Shown here in pieces: positions 5,603-7,520 of a stretch of 7,520 nucleotides of DNA. The stretch is from JBHJOF01 sp050330055 (lineage in GTDB: Bacteria; Pseudomonadota; Alphaproteobacteria; Kiloniellales; JAKSDN01), in the NCBI GenBank assembly GCA_050330055.1, contig JBHJOF010000161.1:1-7520 (forward strand), written 5' to 3'. The position numbers were made by a program, and so were the translations under genes. The notes under the pieces were generated by a model, which saw nothing but the letters and a program-made list of their open reading frames with translations, was not told where the DNA came from and did no database searches. How positions within the stretch are numbered: position 1 is the stretch's first letter; every line of letters starts with the position of its first letter.

Positions 5603-6612
5603 TGGTACTGCTCCAGCAAGGCATCGACGATCGGCGCCACGCCGGTGCGCACCGGATCGACGCAGGGCAGGCCGAGCCGCGCGCCGGTCTCGCGCAGCGC
5701 GGCGCCGGCCTCCGCTTCACCCAGCAGGCGGGTGTTGAGCGCGATGCCGGCGACGCGCACCGCCGGATTTATGAGGCGCGCGGTGCGCAGGTTGAGGTCC
5801 ATGCAGTCCTCGAGCGTGGGCAGCGGCCAGTGCGCCATGCCGTCGATGCCCTTACGCCCCGCCTCGTGACAGAGCACCAGCGCGTCCGGCTGGGCGCCGT
5901 GCAAGAGCCCGAGGCTGACGCCGGCATAGGCAGGATGGAACAGCGAGCCCTGCCCCTCAACGAGGTCCCAGTGGTCTGGCTCATTGGCCGGCGACAGGGC
6001 CTCGGCAGCGCCGGAGATGAAGTCGGAGACCACGGCGTCGACGCAGATGCCCTCGCCGGCGATGAAGATGCCGGTCTGGCCGGTGGCGCGGAAGTCGGCC
6101 TTGAGGCCGCGTGCCCGCATCTCGCGCTCCAGCGCCAGCGCGGTGAACATCTTTCCGACGCAGGTATCGGTGCCGACGGTGAGCAGCCGCTTGCCGGGCC
6201 GCTTGTCGCCGACGCCGCAGGCCAGCGGCCCGCTCGGATGGCGGATGTCGAAGACCTGCCGGCCGGTGCGGCGCACCGCCTCGGCGATGACCGGGATGTC
6301 GGCCAGCCGGCTGTGCAGGCCGGCCGCGAGGTCGAGGCCGGCCTCGAGGGCCGCCACCGCCTCGCCGACCCAGGCCTCGGGGAAGCGCCCACCGAGCGGA
6401 GCCACGCCGACGATCAGGGTGCCGGCTCCGGCCGCGGCCGCCTCCTGCAGCGTCATGTCGGGCAGGCCCGTATCCGCGCCACAGCCTGGCAGCCGCCGCT
6501 GCCCGAGGCACCAGTCGGGACGCCAGTAGGCGATGCCGGTCGCTGTTTTCCCGTCCAGCGGCGCGGGCACGTCACCAAGAAACAGCAGATAGGGCCGTCG
6601 CAATTCGATCAT
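5599..6612 (-). CDS. dgcN: DgcN-like D-glutamate N-acetyltransferase, DUF1611 family
   Basis: A 337-residue cytosolic protein with an N-terminal Rossmann-like domain (about 1-135) and a C-terminal P-loop domain. The P-loop is GTDTCVGK at 147-154; GQTG (178-181), VEGQGSL (218-224) and DIRHPSGPL (122-130) are other family blocks. DUF1611 proteins were linked in marine bacteria to N-acetylation of D-glutamate (DgcN), whose product DgcA then racemizes to the L form; here the two genes overlap by 4 bp, matching that pathway. The ATG start at 6612 is kept because the frame opens with a coherent beta strand (RPYLLFLGD); the site upstream is weak (GGA about 8 nt before). It is first in the apparent operon. 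An acetyl donor site is not identifiable by eye, and other acylation or ATP-dependent roles remain possible. Confidence 0.84.
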   Translation of the reverse strand: MIELRRPYLLFLGDVPAPLDGKTATGIAYWRPDWCLGQRRLPGCGADTGLPDMTLQEAAAAGAGTLIVGVAPLGGRFPEAWVGEAVAALEAGLDLAAGLHSRLADIPVIAEAVRRTGRQVFDIRHPSGPLACGVGDKRPGKRLLTVGTDTCVGKMFTALALEREMRARGLKADFRATGQTGIFIAGEGICVDAVVSDFISGAAEALSPANEPDHWDLVEGQGSLFHPAYAGVSLGLLHGAQPDALVLCHEAGRKGIDGMAHWPLPTLEDCMDLNLRTARLINPAVRVAGIALNTRLLGEAEAGAALRETGARLGLPCVDPVRTGVAPIVDALLEQYQ

Positions 6613-6660
6613 GGGAGTCCGTGTGCTCCGGGCGGAAGGCGGTGTCCCTCACATCGCGTG

Positions 6661-6740
6661 TCCTCATCCTTCGACAAGCTCAGGATGAGTTGGGTGCTTG
6701 GCTCAAGCGCCCTCACCCTGAGCTTGTCGAAGGATGAGGA
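6661..6740. repeat. Perfect 24-bp inverted repeat, REP-like
   Basis: TCCTCATCCTTCGACAAGCT plus CAGG (6661-6684) is repeated perfectly in inverted form at 6717-6740, with 32 bp between the arms. The spacer contains a smaller GCTTG/CAAGC hairpin (6696-6708). The motif with TTCGACAAGCTCAGGATGAG is one of the commonest intergenic palindromes in Alphaproteobacteria, by general knowledge. It lies between the ABC ATPase gene and dgcN, both on the minus strand. An A-run follows on the plus strand, so on the minus strand there is no U-tract after the hairpin and a terminator role for the ABC transcript is doubtful. Confidence 0.85.
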
Positions 6741-6825
6741 AAAACTGAGAATTCAGAGACGGCAAAGGTCCGCAGGCGGGATCGCCCAACAGCTTCTACG
6801 GCGAGACGAACGGCTCGGCAAGCGC

Positions 6826-7520
6826 TCAGCCTTGAAGCAGGACGCAGTCCTGCGGCCGGACGCCGAGGTCGATGACCTGGCCTTCCTTCAGGGGATGGTC
6901 GTCGATGGTGTCGATGACCTGCAGGCGGTGGCCCTCGATCTCGACGAAGTAGCGCGCCGTGACGCCCAGGTAGTCGACGTCCGCCACCCGGCCGCGCAGC
7001 ACGGTCGCGCCGCCGTTGGCCGCCCCGCCGGGCGCGCCAATCATCAGCTTCTCGGCCCGCACCACGACGTGTACGGGGCTGCCGGGCGCCGGCATAGTGC
7101 CCGTGTTGCCCCCCTGGTTGCCTTGCGCGACCCTGATCTGCTGGCCGCTGTCGAGCCGTACCGTGACCAGGCCGGCCTCGGCCTGCTCGGCCCGGCCGTC
7201 GAGCACGTTGGCATAGCCGAGGAAGCTGGCGACGAAGCGGGTCGTCGGCCGGGAATAGACCTCCTCCGGCGCGCCCTCCTGCTCCTTGCGCCCCTCGCTC
7301 ATGACCACGACCCGGTCGGACATGGCGAGCGCCTCTTCCTGGTCGTGCGTGACGAAGATGGTGGTGATGCTGAGCTCGCGCTGGATCTTCTTCAACTCGA
7401 CCCGCATCTCCTCGCGCAGGTTGGCGTCGAGCGCCGACAGCGGCTCGTCGAGCAGCAGTACGTCGGGCTCGATGACAATGGTGCGGGCCAGCGCGATGCG
7501 CTGCTGCTGGCCACCAGAGA
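6826..7520 (-). CDS. ABC transporter ATP-binding protein, partial (N-terminus outside)
   Basis: The frame continues through the window edge, so 230 residues of the C-terminal part are seen. In order: the ABC signature SGGQQQR at the very edge (its first residue is cut), Walker B LLLDEP, D-loop SALDA, and the H-loop in FVTHDQEEALAMSDR. The C-terminal part from about FLGYANVLDG to the end is a TOBE-type substrate-regulatory domain, ending RPQDCVLLQG. This combination marks the polyamine/iron/phosphonate (PotA/FbpC-like) importer ATPases, which energise uptake through inner-membrane permeases. The Walker A motif and the partner genes lie beyond 7520. The Met at 7407 is internal and is not the start. 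No terminator follows the stop at 6826; a 213-bp spacer with a repeat separates it from dgcN. Confidence 0.92.
   Translation of the reverse strand, partial: SGGQQQRIALARTIVIEPDVLLLDEPLSALDANLREEMRVELKKIQRELSITTIFVTHDQEEALAMSDRVVVMSEGRKEQEGAPEEVYSRPTTRFVASFLGYANVLDGRAEQAEAGLVTVRLDSGQQIRVAQGNQGGNTGTMPAPGSPVHVVVRAEKLMIGAPGGAANGGATVLRGRVADVDYLGVTARYFVEIEGHRLQVIDTIDDHPLKEGQVIDLGVRPQDCVLLQG

Noticed and set aside
6661..6740. Inverted repeat as intrinsic terminator of the ABC ATPase transcript
   Set aside because: On the minus strand the T-run comes before the hairpin, not after it.
1..7520. CRISPR array, tRNA or rRNA gene, transposase
   Set aside because: No regularly spaced repeats with unique spacers, no cloverleaf or rRNA stretch and no transposase motifs were seen on either strand by eye.

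Overview
The window is very GC-rich and densely coding. The gene families and the three spacers with rRNA-unrelated, palindromic dispersed repeats suggest an alphaproteobacterium, perhaps Rhodospirillales-like. This placement is an inference from style and gene content; there is no marker gene.

Layout: (1) 1-359 has no convincing gene and holds a short tandem/inverted repeat. (2) 360-662 (+) encodes a 100-residue membrane protein, convergent with (3) 672-1871 (-), a short threonyl-tRNA synthetase (ThrRS) that lacks both N-terminal domains (TGS and editing). (4) Between 1872 and 2092, upstream of that synthetase, lies what I read as a complete threonine transcription attenuator: a near-consensus promoter, a 26-codon leader peptide with six consecutive Thr codons, a terminator hairpin, and a competing antiterminator that uses the same arm. 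(5) 2459-3649 (+) encodes an MFS transporter, preceded by a palindromic repeat. (6) 3678-3829 is a large inverted repeat between convergent genes. (7) 6612 down to 3847 (-) is an apparent three-gene operon: DgcN-like DUF1611 protein, DgcA-like enolase-superfamily racemase/epimerase, and a TauE/SafE permease. (8) 6661-6740 is a perfect 24-bp inverted repeat. (9) 6826-7520 (-) is the C-terminal part of an ABC transporter ATPase of the polyamine/iron type, cut by the window edge.

The most interesting element is the Thr leader plus short ThrRS. When charged tRNA-Thr is scarce, a ribosome should stall on the six Thr codons, free the antiterminator, and allow synthesis of a ThrRS that cannot proofread by the usual N-terminal domain. 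The leader AUG lies 8 nt after the -10 hexamer, so the transcript is probably leaderless. The dgcN-dgcA pair points to D-glutamate (or related N-acyl amino acid or dipeptide) catabolism; the co-transcribed permease may move a related substrate, but its substrate cannot be read from sequence.
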